The position numbers and the translations under genes were made by a program. A stretch of 64,000 nucleotides of DNA from Mucor racemosus. Its lineage: Eukaryota > Mucoromycota > Mucoromycetes > Mucorales > Mucoraceae. Positions within the stretch are counted from its first letter, which is position 1. Every line of letters starts with the position of its first letter. The stretch lies in the NCBI GenBank assembly GCA_027405735.1, contig JAPEHQ010000008.1, positions 558,001 through 622,000 on the forward strand. Reading direction: 5' to 3'. Below the pieces are notes generated by a model. That model did not search any database. It was not told the origin of the DNA and saw only the letters and a list, made by a program, of their open reading frames with translations. This document shows, in pieces, positions 42,740 to 56,033 of the stretch.

Positions 42740-44413
42740 GTCGCATTATGCTACATATCCCTAAATTTATTTTATTTCCCACAAAAGGCTCAAAAATAGG
42801 TGAAATTCACGACTTTTTTCTTGGAAACTGGATCCGATTTTTCATCCCTGCTCAACTTTTTTTTTCACTAAATAGCTACAAAAAAAAATTATATGCCAAT
42901 ATACTTGAGCTGTTCAACTATAATCCTAAAACAAGTATCCGGAAATATCCTATTTTTTGCAGTTGATATTAATTTTTCAGTGCTAATGTTTCAGATTTTT
43001 TACGCGTATTTCACTGCTAGAAATTAAAAACTTTGAGGTTTTATAACTTTACAGAAAATTAAGCTATACTAACAATTTTTAATAATAAAACTTACTTGTT
43101 TTAAAGTGCTTTATAACATATTTCAGTATAAAAAAATTCTGGGCACTTTTATTTTTTTCTCATTTTTTTGACATTTCTGTAGTAAATTTCAAAATATTCG
43201 TTAAATTGAGTAACGCTTTTTTTACATTCATGTCATGGACCTTGTTGAGCTCTCTCGGACCAAATTTAGTTTTTTTCAAAATATTGATTTTTCGTGGAGA
43301 TATCCTTAAAAATGTGTACAAAGCGATACCCTCATTCTAGTCTCAACTTTTCCCCTTGTATACCCTCATCCCGAATTCTGAATTTGAAAAAAAAATCGAC
43401 AAGAATCTCGTTTTCTCAACAAAAAATGTAGCTAGAAGGCTCAGTAATGGCTAGATCAATAGATAATTTTTTTGTGCATTATTTCCATTATTTAAATTTA
43501 AAATATGCTTATAAAAGGTGGTTTGTATCATCAAAAAACTTTCAAAATTTCAATTGCATTTTACGCAAAATTTAATGTAAAATGTTTGTCTGAATTTTAT
43601 TTAAATGAATGCAGAGTCCAAAACTGTACAAAAACTATTTAATGTACTAGGTCGACTTACTTTGCAGTTCATGAGCATTCAAGCGATTTTATTTTTTGAA
43701 TCGTTTTTCGTTCATTTTTCGTTCTTTTTTGCAAATCAATTTTGGAACCCCGTTACCATAGGGTTCAAGCTGTGATATGAACTGTTATTTTGATTATCTC
43801 GACGAAAAATCAATATTTTTCGCTGTAATAAAGAATGCACAGTAGTATAGAGCTGGATCTATCTTGTAAATATAAAAAATTGATATCTCAATTTAGTTGC
43901 TCAATTTTTAATAATCAATTTTATGTCAATATTGGTCAATGTCTGGCCAGTGCGCTTATGCTCTAGTATTAATATTTCTATTTTCTGTGAGATATCAATG
44001 GATTATGGAGTGAAGGTACATCTTCTTTGAAGATTTTATGTGATTCAATTCAATATTGGGCGAAAACATTCAAAAACCATCTGAAGACCATCTGAAACCT
44101 ACTTTTTAATACCGTAAAAAACCGACAGCAAAAACTCTATTTCCCCAAATTTTGATCCTAATAACTTCCAATTTTACAGGAGAGTAGGGACACATCTTTA
44201 ACATGCTATTTTAAAGAGCAATGTCCGCAACAACATACTATTATGTGTTGAGAAAACAACCATCACCAAAGTGCGCTTATAGCTTATATTACTGCGCACT
44301 TTTATTGAAAACGGTTAAAAATACGATCTCTATGTGTGGAATATGTAAGTATAAAACACGAGCCGAGCCTTGGGTGAGATTGACCAAAGCTCGCCTCAAC
44401 AAGCCGAGCTTCT
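42740..44413 (-). repeat. Element A copy 3 (inner, right arm)
   Basis: Reverse complement of copy 2 without the MITE. The conserved GGAACCCCGTTACCATAGGG is at about 43744-43763. Ends at the LTR with AAGCCGAGCTTCT. Confidence 0.85.
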
Positions 44414-44639
44414 TGTTATGTCAATAATACTCATCATAGGTCTCACATCCAAGGTCTCAATCTATAATTAGTGTTATAGTAAATCAATGCAGATCATTGA
44501 TTTACATCATATTCTTAGATAGTAAAACCCTAGTAGTAGTTATAATTAATGTGTATAAATACATCCAAAGGATGTACTGTTAATAAAAATGGAATATTCT
44601 GGCAAGATCGCTTATAATATAGACTTTTTTGACATTTCA
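44414..44639 (+). repeat. Solo LTR (family 1), TSD CTTCT/CTTTT
   Basis: 226 bp, TGTTATGTC...GACATTTCA. Same insertion site as 32132-32357 and 61579-61804. One copy of the duplication has mutated to CTTCT. Confidence 0.88.
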
Positions 44640-44687
44640 CTTTTGACTTCTTTTTAAAAAGGTCGAAAGTAAGTTTGTTCTGGTAAA

Positions 44688-44784
44688 GCATTGAATAAAT
44701 TGGCTTGGGACAAAGAGGGTAGAAAGGTGGTAATAGATTCCAGTGATGATGGTCATCTTTATGTTTATGATGTTGGAGGGGTGG
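44688..44784 (+). pseudogene. Captured WD40 exon, dynein intermediate chain-like (right arm)
   Basis: Reads ALNKLAWDKEGRKVV, then DSSDDGHLYVYDVGGVV in one open frame and is identical in outline to the left-arm copy. Followed by GTAAGAC, a possible donor site. Confidence 0.65.
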
Positions 44785-46053
44785 TAAGACTAAAACTTAA
44801 TGTAAATCACCTCTAACGCATTAATTATCAAGTAAGACTATATTATCATCAAATAAACTACCACACAATATTAACATGTATAAAGATTTAGAGTAATAAG
44901 CTTGATAATGTACAAGTGGATACAAGATCGTAAATTCTTGAAAAAGTTCCCAAGTATTATAAAATCTCTTATTTTTAAGACTTACAAGGCTTATAAGCGG
45001 AATATTAATTTAGAAAATTATTTTTGTCCATATCGTCAATCTTGACATTTTTTAATTTTTCTTTTCTGTTTTTGCAAATCTAGAGTGAATTATACTACCA
45101 ATTATAAAAACGAAAAATATACACATATACAGAATTTAGCGCTCTATTTACTCAATAAAAAATAACAACCCGTTTTGTTGCAAAATATTACATGAAAATT
45201 CTTTAATCAAAAAACCGTTTTTGGGCCAGAAATGCTAAGTTTCATTACTTAACATTTAATATTAAGCTTTTACAAGATGTGTATTAGTCATGGCTACAAT
45301 TTTCTCTCACAATGTAGTATATTGAAACGTTGATTTTGGTATCAAAAATTGATTTTTCTGTTTTTTGATCAAAATCATGAGTGTTGGTAAGGCTAAAATG
45401 AACCCCAAAAATGTTCGCTACAAAAACTGAATTTTCAGACAGTTTATGGTTAAATATAAGAAAAATAAAAAAAATGCTTTTTTATTTAAAACTTAGATAT
45501 ACGATAGTACAGTATAAGGGACTTAGTCGTTCAACCTTGCTATGCTCAATTACGGCGTTGCTCTACGGGCTCGCTTTTGCAATTTTTTAATGAATGTATG
45601 ATATGACAGACGGTTTTTTTAGTAGAAATTTTATGTTTCTATTATAGTAACAGATAATGCCTACTTTGCTTAGTTTATCGGTTGATGCGCTGTAATTCTG
45701 CTTTTACACTGGTTAAAATGCGCAATTTAGCAGGGTTTTATTAAATGCGCTAAATAATGTAAAGACTTGAAAATTCTTTTCTATATGTGTCATTTCTCTC
45801 TTTTTGCTTTCACAATTCCAAGGATATATTCACCGTTTGATAAAGCATATCAGACTATCAAGCTGGTATCCTTTTCTTTTATCTGAATACGCATTCTAAC
45901 ATAAGGGACTAATGTTTTTAATATAGGTAGCAGTCTATATTAGAGATTGTGAGACTGACATTTTTATTTAACCGCATGTTAGGATCAAATATCATTATTT
46001 ACTATTGTATTGTTGGACGTATTTCTTGATTACCAGATCAAATTGAAGGCAAT

Positions 46054-46298
46054 TGAAATGTCAAAACGGTCTTAAGAAATAATCTTGCCAAAATATTACA
46101 CTTTTTATTAACAATACATCCAGAGGATGTATTTATATACTTTTCATTATAACTATTACACAGAATTACTATCTAAGAACATTACACCAATTTACTAAGA
46201 CGCATGTGAATCAACGTGTACACCTGTTGATTTACTATAATACCGAATATTGACTGCGACCTTGAATGTGCGACCTAGGATATGATATTGACATAACA
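46054..46298 (-). repeat. Solo LTR (family 1 variant), TSD GCAAT
   Basis: 245 bp, minus orientation, TG...CA ends, flanked by GCAAT at 46049-46053 and 46299-46303. The left arm has the empty site (ATTGCC at about 30719) with one GCAAT, so this insertion is younger than the arm duplication. Confidence 0.88.
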
Positions 46299-47821
46299 GC
46301 AATGATACTTATATCTACTCAATGAAAAGCTAGAACTGGCTACAAACACACGAAATGTTCCAGGAAAATGATAAAATAATTTTAAATGATATAGAAACAA
46401 AAAAAAAGAATAATCTAATGTTTTGTCTAATAACCATAGTTTTGATCGTAGCTACTACTGTATACTTGAAAACAAATCTTCTTACAGCTGACAATCGTAA
46501 ACTAAAATAGGAAGTTTAAAGAAGGTTGATTTGTTTAAATTTTATGTGTGATAAAGTAACATCTATAATCTTAGATTTGGCTTGCATATAAATTTAAGCA
46601 GTAAGTTTTATTTAATTTTATGTTCAAGCAAAACCAATATTACTGTAAACATTATAGCTATAAACATATTTACAAATGATAATAATCGTGAATATATTGA
46701 CTGTTGCATGTAGTGCTCTACATCAACAACGTATTGAATTGCATTGTCTATAATATATATTAATAAAAACAATTCAAATGTAATTTAAAAACCCATTTCA
46801 GTAAAAAAAATGCAATGGAATTTTGAGAGCGGCACGATGCTCATGTACAAACCAATTTGTGCCCATACAATCAGCTAATTATTATGCTCATGGCCAGATT
46901 TTATTATTATGATGCACAAATAGGGATAATGATATGCTTATGAGCAATTCTACTATTATGCACACATGGAATTAATATCATGCACACGGACAGAATCTAT
47001 AGTTCTGCACATACAGGCTTAGAGTTGTGCTCGTTTGCAGTTTCTTTTGTTGCGCCCATGTGCATCTTATTATCTTTTTAGCTATATTCAGTGAGCGCAA
47101 CAGCTCAGGCTATAATGTGCAGCCCACCTGGGCATAACGAAATCATCTTGTGTAGCACAGGTTGGCCGTAGTGTAATAAAAGCATCAAAAGTGGTGAATA
47201 CGGAATATTCGGCTAATTGATGGAAGATACTTAGTATTCTAAATATGTTAAGGCATAGTTTATTGTCATATTTAAACTACGATTTTAGGTACATTTATAT
47301 ATGCAAATACAACATTATTAATTGCTGCATAAAAAAGCTCGGCTCGTTTTAAATAATTAGGAATATGTACTGTATATAGTTATCTATTATATTGATTTTC
47401 ATTCCATCTGATTCTCAATTAAAGTACAGCTGGAATGAATAATGGGCACTAAACTACAAAATGCTATATGCTGATTCATACTAATATAAGCTTTCTACCG
47501 AGCTTCGATCCTAACAGCTTATAATAGTTAAAGGTCAATCAATATAATGTGGATCTAATCATACCATTATGATTAAAAAAGACCCATGAACTCTATGTGA
47601 TCCACCAAAATTAGAATTATTGAATTACCAATTTAGAACATCTGTCAAATCATGATGTTCTACATGCAAATCGAATAAAGCTACTATATTTAATGCGTCT
47701 ATATCATCATGCTATTATTAAATTATCATCGAAGCATAATTCTAGTAATATATCTACACTATGATGAATACTGATCTAAGTAACTTGCCGCTTTTCATGG
47801 ATATAGATACTGTATAAATAA

Positions 47822-48055
47822 GTGCTAAAAATACCTCGGGTTCCAGCTTCCATTGGTCATTGTGCATTCGGTAAGTTTGAACAATAAGCTGGTTACCCGC
47901 TATTAATTTTATTACATCTACTAATAAGGTCAGTAAGTGCCACAGTTGTCGCCGAATATGCATTCAAAGGAGCTCCCATTGCAATGGTAGGCACTTCTAG
48001 TGTTGATCCACGTAATTACAAAAGGCTCAACCTCCTCGAATTGCTGTGGAAATGA
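47822..48055 (+). pseudogene. Unidentified two-exon gene fragment (right arm)
   Basis: Exon end at 47870 (...TGTGCATTCG), intron GTAAGT...GGTCAG 47871-47933, second exon from 47934: VSATVVAEYAFKGAP, then MVGTSSVDPRNYKRLN, and TGA at 48053-48055. Compare 28018-28235. Confidence 0.5.
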
Positions 48056-48299
48056 AAAAACAACAAAAATAAGCATCGTTTTAAACCATTTTGTATGGGT
48101 TGTTTCAGATATTGTTTGAAAAGTTTTATAGAATCAAATAATGTTTCGAAATTAATTTTTGAAGTTGCACGTAATGCGCAGCAAAAGTATGAATAATACA
48201 GCTTGTTTTCATTAGCTAACAACGGTTTCTGAATGACTAAAGTACAAATTTCAAAAAGAAACCTGCCTTCCTCTACTTGAAAAAGTCAAAATTTGAACC

Positions 48300-49250
48300 T
48301 TAATATTTCTGCAAAAAGTTAAGATATACTAACAGTTTTTAATAATAAAACTTACTTGTTTTAAAGTGCGCTATAATATATTTCAGTATAAAAAAACTTT
48401 GAGCACTTTTATTTTTTTCTCATTTTTTTGACATTTCTGTAGTAAATTTCAAAATATTCGTTAAATTGAGTAACGCTTTTTTTACATTCATGTCATGGAC
48501 CTTGTTGAGCTCTCTCGGACTAAATTTAGTTTTTTTCAAAATATTGATTTTTCGTGGAGATATCCTTAAAAATGTGTACAAAGCGATACTCTCATTCTAC
48601 TCTCAACTTTTCCCCTTGTATACCCTCATCCCAAATTCTGAATTTGAAAAAAAATCGACAAGAATCTCGTTTTCTCAACAAAAAATGTAGCTAGAAGATT
48701 CAGTAATAACTCGATCAATAGATAATCCTTTTGTGCATTCTTTACATTATTTCAATTTAAAATATGCTTATAAAAAGTGGTTTGTATAATCAAAAAACCT
48801 CCAAAATTTCAATTGCATTTTACGCAAAATTTAATGTAAAATGTTTGTCTGAATTTTATTTAGATGGATGCAGAGTCCAAAACTGTACAAAAACTATTTA
48901 ATGCACTAGGTCGACTTACTTTGCAGTTCATGAGCATTTAAGCGATTTTATTTTTTGAATCGTTTTTCGTTCATTTTTCGTTCTTTTTTGCAGCAAATCA
49001 ATTTTGGAACCCCGTTACCATAGGGTTCAAGCTGTGATATGAACTGTTATTTTGATTATCTCGACGAAAAATCAATATTTTTCGCTGTAATAAAGAATGC
49101 ACAGTAGTATAGAGTTGGATCTATCTTGTGAACATAAAAAAATACCAGCTCAATTTAGGTGCTTGATTTTACAATCGATTTTAGGTCAATTTGTGATCAA
49201 TGCTAACCCAGTGCAATTATTTCAGGTATTAAACCCTTTTATTTTCACTT
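48300..49250 (-). repeat. Element A copy 4 (outer, right arm)
   Basis: Reverse complement of copy 1. The GGAACCCCGTTACCATAGGG block is at about 49007-49026. Similarity fades from about 49110 and is lost near 49250. Confidence 0.8.
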
Positions 49251-49737
49251 ACAGCACCAAATCCTTGCATTCATCGTGCTCAAGAAAAGATCTTTTCTGG
49301 TACCATTTTTGTTTTCGTGGTTATATCTACAGCTTAGGACTTGGAACTTTCCACAAAATGTCTGAAGCAGCGATTAGCTGAATGGGTTTAGTGCTTAATT
49401 CGTGTAGGGAACAAATTTCATTTGAATTTGTTTGATTTTACGACGATGCGATCGCACCTTTAAAGGGGCGGGTTTTCAGACCTATTTTATAAAACCTGGC
49501 ATGCGAATCAAGTTTCGCTTATGTGAATTAGTATTCTAACATTTATAGAATTTTATTTTGATTCAGCACATACAATCAAGCGACGATGCTACTATTAAAT
49601 AGAGGAAAGTGTTACCAAATGAACGGCGACTTTCAACAGAAACGATTGTAAAGAACGAGAATAGCATTTACCAAAAACAAGATATTGTACACAAAGTTTA
49701 TTAATATTCACAATTTTATCTATCCCCCCTTAAAAAT
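49251..49737. other. Intergenic, arm end to MMS19 3' end
   Basis: Single-copy AT-rich sequence. Nothing recognised beyond the 3' flank of MMS19. Confidence 0.5.
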
Positions 49738-52700
49738 CTAAGAAGAAACAGTGTACCACTTTGAGCGACAGTCAACTGCTTCTTTTCTAACAATTCTCTT
49801 TTTATCATCCAAAGGTGTCTTTAATTGCTTGATTACATAATTTACATGAGGAGCCAAAGCATCTTTAGCAATAAAAGCAGGGAACTGTGCCAAACAAGTA
49901 AGGGCAGCAACACGGACACGAATAGAGTTTTGATTGTTGTTAAGTAATGCCAATAAAGGAGGTAAAATGGTTCTGATCTGTGGAGCAACAACATCAGCGG
50001 CTTCGGAAACGGCCAATTTAAAAGTTTCCAAGGTTGATACTTTGAGCGTAGCATCAGATAAACTAAGGGATTGAATCAAGAGTGGTACAAGGGGAGGCAA
50101 CTCGTTTAAAAGTATTTGTTTTGGTACATTTTTCAACACATAGGATAAAGCAATCAAATAGTTTGGCTTGACATCTATTGAGAGAATGAGTATATAGTAC
50201 TTTACAAGATATTGACTAATTTTTTACCATCTTGAGCAGAACGGAAACCCTCCACTAATTTTGGTAAGCAAAAGCTAAAGAATCTTTGTTTGTATAGAAT
50301 CTATTAAATAGTGTGATTAGTTTTTGTGCAATTTAAAAAAATATGGACGGAAAAGACTAATTTTAGTAAAATCCTTACAGTTGTAGTAGCAAAAGTGTTC
50401 TTGTTTAAAGCAAGTTCATCATCACCTATAAGAATATCAAATCCTTGAGGAGCATCAGAAACAGTATTGTCTCCACACCATTCAATAACTCTAGTAGTCA
50501 ATTCATAGCCCAGAGCATGCGTACGAAGAACAAGAGCTTTTGTCATCCACAGATAAATTTGTAAAGCATTTTTACTGTTTGTTGATTGTTGTGTAATCGT
50601 ATCATCCAACACCAAGGCAGTTGCCTTGACATATTCAGTTAAAGCCGAATCTAAAAAAGGTGAATCAGTTATTACACAGACAATTCATATGATGTGAGTG
50701 AACGTACTATCTTTCCATTTATTGATGACTGAACCAATTATTCTTGAGGCGCAGGTTATCTGGATAGGATTAGTAGCACTTAATGCTAATGTCACCAATT
50801 CATTTAAATAATCTTCAATGCTTGATGAAATAGGTAACTCGACATCTTTTCTTGATGAACAAACGATAGCAGCAAATAACTGACAGGTATTTTGTTGCTT
50901 TACATTTGTGGTGGATGTTGTATCAAGGGGCTTAAATTCTTGAGGTGATGAAGAGGAAATATTAAACTCGGGTAACTGACCATCAACAAACAACTTGAAT
51001 GATTTGTCCAAAAATGATTTTTGAATACTAATTATAGTTGGTTAGCACAACAATAAACTAAAAAAAAAAAAGGGTACCACAATTCTACCTGCTATCCACT
51101 TTTGAAAAGATGGTAATAATGATCAATGCAACAATTTCCATGATACTAGGTTGTAAGATTAAATTGTCACTATCATCAAGAGATGCTTCTACTGATTTAG
51201 TGATAAAATGAGGAATAATAGTGTCAATACCATCTGCAACGTCTTTATGCTTTTCGCTCGATTTGATTTTCAAGATTTCAAGGATTGATTCAATAATAGC
51301 ATATGCATAATTTTCATTTTCATCTATAATAAAACATGTTAGATTTGAATATTCAAGACAAATCCCCCCCCCCTACATACCTTTTGCACAAACAGTATCA
51401 AATTTCTTGATCAACAAGGGCATAGCATGTTGATATACAGAGGCAACAGGTGATAGGGTTCTCAAGGCGTAAAGTACATGCAAATAAATAATGGGATTAC
51501 AGTCATTTGAAGTATCAGGGAGTCTATCAATGAGTGAAGGTAATGTGGATTCATTAATGTATTTGCTGTTGATATGCGATGTGACACGAAGAGCCTCAAG
51601 AGCAGCAGCTCGAAGTTCTTCATCTTGTTCATCGAGCAAAACCTTATTAATGGATTGTACTGCAAGACCAACTTCATTTGATTCCAAATATCCCTTTGAT
51701 AAAATCATCAATTTCAAACCTGTCAAACCTGACAAACGAAGAAGATTATATTCATTGGAAGCAACTAGACAAGATTCAAAGATACCAAAGAATCGATCTT
51801 TATGTTGAATCAAGGGTGAAATGAAATCCTCGTCTATTTGGTGAATAAATTAGTATATTTTCAAGATTACTCTAATATGTAACAAACCTTTGATTTCTTC
51901 ATTAGCTGATCCATAAAGAGTTTTGCAAGCTTCCAATAAATCAATCATGATATCGACGTTTGATTTCTTTAATGTAGCAACATTTGTCTCACGATATTGC
52001 TTCAAAACTAAAGGAACAATGTTGTCTACAACGTAATGACAGGCACTATCTGAAGCTGATGCAGCGGCTCTTAAAATTCGACCTGTTTGTTTGGAATCTT
52101 TCATATCAGGATCCTTCAAGTTTGTAGCACATTCATCGAGTAAAGGCTTCAACGCTTTTTCTGTAGGATCTTGCTCAGAAGTACTACTTACTGAAGATGA
52201 CCCCAAAGCACTAACAACAGCACGAATTGACTCGATAGCAGCATCCTCTAAAGGCGCATCAATAGCATGGAATACTTCTAATTTAAGACTGTTGAAGATT
52301 TCATTGATACTAGGTAATAATGCTTCTGCTCCATATACAGGGGCACAAGCAGCCAAAGTCTCCATCGAATCTTTCTATAAAATATCAAACGTTTAGATCA
52401 ATGCTTATACAGAATTACCCCATTCAAATATATATATATATATATCTATTTACCTTTGCACTGCCAGAAGTAGATGATAATTTCTCCAAAATTAGAGGTA
52501 AAGTGAATTTAGCAAATAAAGGTGTGGATGATATACATTGTCTTAAACTGATTTTAAGATCTTCTGCTGTAATTCCATAAGGATCATCTGGTGGAGGTTT
52601 GAATGTAATAGGGAAATAACAAAACGCCACTTCAAAAATATCCTCGACATGAGCTGAAATGTCAAAATTCTCTACAATGCTGGTCATAATTTGGAAAGCA

Positions 52701-53497
52701 CTCATCAAGTTTCTAGGGTCCTTTTCACTATCTAATTCTTGTGTAAATCCATAAACAAATTCATTGTTGATTGATTTCAAAGCATTAGCATGTCGATTAA
52801 TCAAATTCTCAAACACTTTGAATGCTAAATGTCTGGTCCCTTGAGGAAATTGCTGTACTTGGACATTTTGAATAATTCTACAAGATTCATTGTTAAATTT
52901 ACAGCCTTCACTCTTTCATCATCCAAATCATTACCTCTTTGATACAAACACTGCATTTTTTCCTGTAAAGTTTGAAAAGGTTGTCAAGGCAACAAGGCCA
53001 TCCAAGAGATTGTGGACACAGGTTTTATCGGATAATCTCTCACAATAAAAATCCACAAGCACAGACACTTTGATAAATATTAGTTATAATTGCATGATGC
53101 TTTGTTCATCCAAGTATTACCTGCTGATTCATTAATGGCTTCTTGTTTGCAATCTGTCAATGTGTTGGATAAAAGTCCAGTTGCTGGGGGGGGGATGTTT
53201 GGATTATTAATATCAATTTTGAAAAGCATAAGTTTGCAATCACGTATTACCTTTAGCACGTACAAATTCATCATCATTGATTAAATATTCGCCCAATGTT
53301 TGAATAAGACGCAAAAGATTATCTTGAACAGATCCTTCATTTACAACTACAAAAAAGACTATTAAAACATGGAAATTGGTGGGGATATATGTATATTTCA
53401 TACTTGAAACAAGACATTTGCTAGCTTCAATAGCTTCTGCAGATGCAGAATCCGTAGTTATCATGTAATTCGTTACTTCTTTTTCCAATGCACTCAT
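49738..53497 (-). CDS. MMS19: MMS19, cytosolic iron-sulfur assembly targeting factor
   Basis: Twelve exons: 53497-53404, 53346-53251, 53183-53121, 53067-52935, 52877-52454, 52374-51888, 51833-51381, 51323-51089, 51027-50708, 50650-50379, 50300-50228, 50174-49738. They total 3087 nt, 1028 aa, against about 1030 aa in human. N-terminal MMS19 block: LLRLIQTLGEYLINDDEFVRAK plus GLLSNTLTDC, and CYFPITFKPPPDDPYGITAEDLKISLR. C-terminal HEAT repeats end in DDKKRIVRKEAVDCRSKWY. MMS19 with CIAO1/CIAO2B delivers Fe-S clusters to DNA polymerases and helicases. An in-frame ATG at 53548 is possible; I prefer 53497 (GAAATGA context). Confidence 0.92.
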
Positions 53498-54358
53498 TTC
53501 TGTATCGTGGCAATGTAACAAACAAGTGATTGAAGGAGAGATGGTCAAGTCAAGGCTTTTTTTTTATGATCTAAAATTCCACCAGTACACTGATTACACT
53601 TTCAGCAGTTGTGAAACGCCGTTCTTCATAGTCACATTGGATGGTTCTCCATCAATCAAATGAAGAGATCTTGATGCGATGTTATTGTGCGTCATTAAGG
53701 TCTATACAATGCAGAATTAAATGATTCCTGGTTGCTATGGTGATGAATTAAAATCTTCCCATTTACCTGGTTGCTAAGGTAGAAATTAATGACCCGAAAT
53801 GATGGAGATCGACAATTTCTGTTTCCAACACCATGGGAACAAGCAGAAAAGAAAAGGGGGTAGAGAATATCAAAACGTAATACAGTATATGATTGTTAGT
53901 TTAAAAATAATAAAGATGATGGTAATACACTGTGTGCTTGTTTATTTTTAAGGAGATGTTAATTTTCATCGAACTTGGCTTTTTCTTCTCCTCCCCCCCC
54001 CCTCTTTCTCCCTGTCTTCTCCTTAATTTTGTTGTTATTTGACATTTAAAAAAAACTTGTATGTGATTATGATCACATGGTATTCAGCTCGAAAAGCACA
54101 CAAAATGAACTCCCTGATTTCCTCATCAAGGTTGTTGGCCACTCATTATTAAAAATTTAAGCATTATTTTGTGTACTGTCAGTACTACTCTGTATCAACC
54201 ATCATTCTCCCTTAATCTTGAGTAACCCAAACTGTTTGTGTAAAAAATAAAAATAAAAACACAAACTAAATCATCTATAAAATTAATCGATTATTGATTT
54301 TATTAAAATAACACATCTTTTTTATCTTGTTTATTTAATAAATATATATATATATATT
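53498..54358. promoter_or_regulatory. Divergent upstream region of MMS19 and URC4
   Basis: 861 bp from which both genes leave. It holds a C-run/pyrimidine tract (CTCCTCCCCCCCCCCTCTTTC near 53990-54010) and a TATATATATATATTATG directly at the URC4 start. No defined operator seen. Confidence 0.5.
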
Positions 54359-55802
54359 ATGGTTCCATATCATCATGGCACATCTCCTAATGACTTTTTA
54401 CTCAGCCTAAGTTCAGTTCGTGAAAGATGTTTTAAAGTTCAAGAGGCTGCCACTCGAAATCGTTTAAAGCATTTTGATGTTGATCAATCGAAATTGGATG
54501 AAATGGTTCAATTTGTAATTTCCATCATCAAGAGAGATTATGATAGTCCATCCGATATTCCAATGTATGGTAGATGGCGTCATTTTGATATAGGTGGAAG
54601 ACCTCGTCTTAATAATCTGCTTCAAACTTGGTCAAGTCTTGGTCAAGATACATTGGAGCAAACTAGAAAACTCATTGATATTCTGGTTATTTCAGTGCTT
54701 ATGGATATGAAACCATGTCAAACGTGGACATATACTGAGAAATCTACCGGTAGAGTTTTTAGAAGAAAAGATGGCATTGCAGTTGCTATATTAGAATTAT
54801 TTGTGAGCGGTACATTTTCAAGCGATCCAACGCAACCTCATCGAGTTGACTGTGAGTAGCATATAAATGGTCTAATATCATAAAATATTAATCACGTTTC
54901 AATAGCTGAGGCTTTAATCAATCTTTCTTTACAAACCCTACGTGATGGTCTTCAATTTACTGAAGCAAATTCATTTGTTGGTGTCGATGAACGCCATGAA
55001 GTATTGAATCACCTTGGCGTGGTGCTACAAAACCGTAATGATTATTTTGGTAACGATGTACCGCGACCTGGAAACCTGATGGGTAAGTTGTATGCTTATT
55101 TATTTATACAAAACATTCTCCTTAAATAAGTTGTTTATAGACTATCTGCTGGAACATCCCACTACCATCAAGACAAAAAAAGGACCCTTGATTAGCATTG
55201 AAACATTATGGCCTGTTGCTCAAGAAATGGGTGAAATATGGGCATCCGAGGATAACGTTGGCGGTACTCCTGGTTTGGGAGATGTTTGGCCATGTCCAGC
55301 TATATCTAATGATGATAATAACCTTGTATCTTTTCATAAACTCTCTCAATGGCTTGTCTATTCTATGATTGAACCTATGGAAAAATTACTTGGTGCTACT
55401 ATCGAAGGTACTGACTTGTTGACTCCCCTTCCTGATTATTGTAATGGTGGTTTTCTTATAGACATTGGATTTCTTACTCTGAAACCCATTGATTATGAAC
55501 GTGGGATTAAAAACTATCATGCAAATTCCCTTTTACCATATCAGCCAAAGATAGAGGTTGCTCCGATGTTTGATATGTCGGACCCTGTGGTGACAGAATG
55601 GCGTGCATTGACTGTAGCCTATCTTGATCTTATTGCTGATCGTGTTCGTCAATCGTTTAAATTGAGTAAAAAATTACTTTCATTGAGTCAACTTATTCAA
55701 GGCGGAACATGGAGTGCAGGAAGAGAATTATCAGAAATCTCAAGACCAAATACACATGAACCACCTATTGTAATCAAGATTGATAAAAGAGTTATTTATT
55801 AA
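54359..55802 (+). CDS. URC4: DUF1688 protein, uracil catabolism URC4-like
   Basis: Exons 54359-54851, 54906-55082, 55141-55802 give 443 aa. Signature blocks: YGRWRHFDIGGRPRL, WTYTEKSTGRVFRRKDG, LFVSGTFSSDPTQPHRVDSEAL, RPGNLMDYLLEHP, ETLWPVAQEMGEIW and SDPVVTEWRALTVAYLDLIA, matching the DUF1688 family. URC4 is needed for uracil degradation by the URC pathway in Lachancea kluyveri; its reaction is not settled. No other URC gene is in the window. Confidence 0.88.
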
Positions 55803-56033
55803 TACAACCACTAATATACTATTATTAAAATGCATTTAAATATTTTTTTCATTATTATATATTTAACATGAATATGAAAAATGATGAAGAGAAAGAGTAA
55901 AAAAAAAAAAAAGAGATAGAGAGAGATAGAGAGAGAGAGAGAAGGGAGTCGAAGACAATAGTTAATATGAAAATTTACATGAAAGAAAGAAAATATGATA
56001 TATGAAAACAAAAAAAAAGTTAAAAACAGACAT
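55803..56033. other. Short convergent intergenic with GA-rich microsatellite
   Basis: Between convergent URC4 and bZIP genes. Contains AAAAAAAAAAAAAGAGATAG and the following GAGAGATAGAGAGAGAGAGA-type repeat at about 55898-55942. Confidence 0.6.

Larger units (their letters stand above)
42740..49250 (-). repeat. Right arm of giant inverted repeat
   Basis: Reverse complement of the left arm (26540-34440) with the same order of element A copy, LTR, WD40 exon, internal region, two-exon fragment and outer element A copy. Private here: solo LTR 46054-46298. Missing here: the gag insertion and the MITE. Confidence 0.9.
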
